A stretch of 33,962 nt of DNA. Origin: Acidobacteriota bacterium. Its GTDB lineage: Bacteria > Acidobacteriota > Thermoanaerobaculia > Multivoradales > J023. The DNA lies in contig JAJCXO010000174.1 of assembly GCA_029263395.1 (NCBI GenBank), positions 1 to 33,962 of the forward strand. The letters run 5' to 3'. The notes beneath the pieces were generated by a model that saw nothing but the letters and a program-made list of their open reading frames with translations, was not told the DNA's origin and made no database searches. Both the position numbers and the translations under genes were made by a program. How positions within the stretch are numbered: position 1 is the first letter of the stretch; the number at the start of each line of letters is the position of its first letter. Shown here in pieces: positions 33,442-33,962 of the stretch.

Positions 33442-33962
33442 TCAGGCATCCGCCAGATAACGTGTTCCGGGTACGTCTTCGCCCACTAAGCTGGCGGCCA
33501 GCAGTCCAGGCGTCTGGCCATTCACAATCCAAGACTCGATACCACGGCGAGCCAGCCAACGCGCAGTCTCGAGGCGCAAAAGCATACCACCGGTGACGTC
33601 GGTCCCCGCCGGTGCTCCAATCGCTGAACGCACCTGGCGATGGTTCGTCCGATCGATTCGAGGAATCACCTCGCCTCTCTGATCATAGATACCGTCGGTT
33701 GCTCCTAGCCATAGGATGCGTCGCACCCTAACGCCGCGACGCTTCAGCCGACCGACGAGGTAACTCAGGAGCGCTTCGGTCGAGCAGATCGAAGCTCCCC
33801 ATTCACGATCCATGACAACATCTCCATAAACTACCGGCACCAAGCGGAGGCTCAGGGCTGCCAATAGCGGTTCCAGAGTGGCGCTCACCGGCCGGCCAGC
33901 TCGACTCACTAGCGAACTCGAGGGGGCCCAAGTGAATGGCTGAAGCCCTGCACTGAGCAAGC
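33442..33962 (-). CDS. Isopentenyl phosphate kinase-like amino-acid kinase (5'-truncated by window edge)
   Basis: Only the C-terminal ~173 residues are in the window; the beginning continues past 33962. Visible blocks match isopentenyl phosphate kinase of the amino-acid-kinase superfamily: PVVYGDVVMDREWGASICST, the nucleotide loop LWLGATDGIYD, GTDVTGGMLLRLETARWLARRG, and an ending with VNGQTPGLLAASLVGEDVPGT. IPK phosphorylates isopentenyl phosphate to IPP in alternative mevalonate routes, mainly in archaea, plants and some bacteria. The N-terminal Lys/Gly and the substrate-binding His lie outside, so activity cannot be judged; fosfomycin-resistance kinases are close relatives. The downstream neighbour is a prenyl synthase, which supports the isoprenoid assignment. 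Confidence 0.85.
   Translation of the reverse strand, partial: LLSAGLQPFTWAPSSSLVSRAGRPVSATLEPLLAALSLRLVPVVYGDVVMDREWGASICSTEALLSYLVGRLKRRGVRVRRILWLGATDGIYDQRGEVIPRIDRTNHRQVRSAIGAPAGTDVTGGMLLRLETARWLARRGIESWIVNGQTPGLLAASLVGEDVPGTRYLADA

Overview
The window looks like chromosomal DNA from a GC-rich, Gram-negative, sigma-54-using bacterium. It carries an Hsp2/PknB-type Ser/Thr kinase fused to TPRs, PQQ-propeller and TPR exoproteins, a FadN/FadA beta-oxidation pair, SoxR, and an isopentenyl phosphate kinase next to a squalene/phytoene synthase-like gene. This mixture is common in Acidobacteriota and similar phyla; that placement is inference, since no rRNA or other phylogenetic marker is present. 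I see no tRNA, rRNA, CRISPR array, transposase or phage gene.

Left part (1-8.6 kb). After a small REP-like hairpin comes a membrane Ser/Thr kinase-TPR protein. It is followed by an accessory-looking cassette: a 159-aa protein on the minus strand, diverging from a 125-aa protein and a 1440-aa protein on the plus strand, none of which I can assign to a known family. The ~450-bp divergent region holds a near-consensus -24/-12 (RpoN) promoter facing each way. Between them lie two copies of an 11-bp dyad exactly 20 bp apart, the layout expected for an enhancer-binding protein. This cassette is the best candidate for an undescribed system.

Middle (8.6-12.7 kb). soxR diverges from an SDR oxidoreductase and a QueA-like gene with a 4-bp overlap. 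A textbook SoxR box sits in a 19-bp-spaced promoter between them. A 17-bp minisatellite, a secreted PQQ-propeller protein and a MITE-like inverted-repeat element follow.

Long minus-strand block (12.7-26.0 kb). Read in the direction of transcription it encodes an ABC exporter (ATPase, FtsX-type permease, HlyD-type adaptor), a secreted GH2 glycosidase, a PilZ/zinc-ribbon protein, a small STAS-like protein, exonuclease III, and the two fatty-acid beta-oxidation genes (HAD-ECH fusion and thiolase).

Right part (26-34 kb). A GlsB/YeaQ-type membrane protein comes first, then a sigma-54 two-component system (sensor kinase and NtrC-type regulator overlapping by 4 bp) divergent from a DUF2834-type membrane protein. 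Their shared intergenic region again has two outward-facing -24/-12 promoters flanking dyads about 21 bp apart, which suggests autoregulation plus control of the membrane protein. After these come a DtxR/MntR-type regulator upstream of a secreted TPR protein, a UPF0173 metallo-beta-lactamase-fold hydrolase, and a squalene/phytoene synthase-like gene preceded by an isopentenyl phosphate kinase cut by the window edge.
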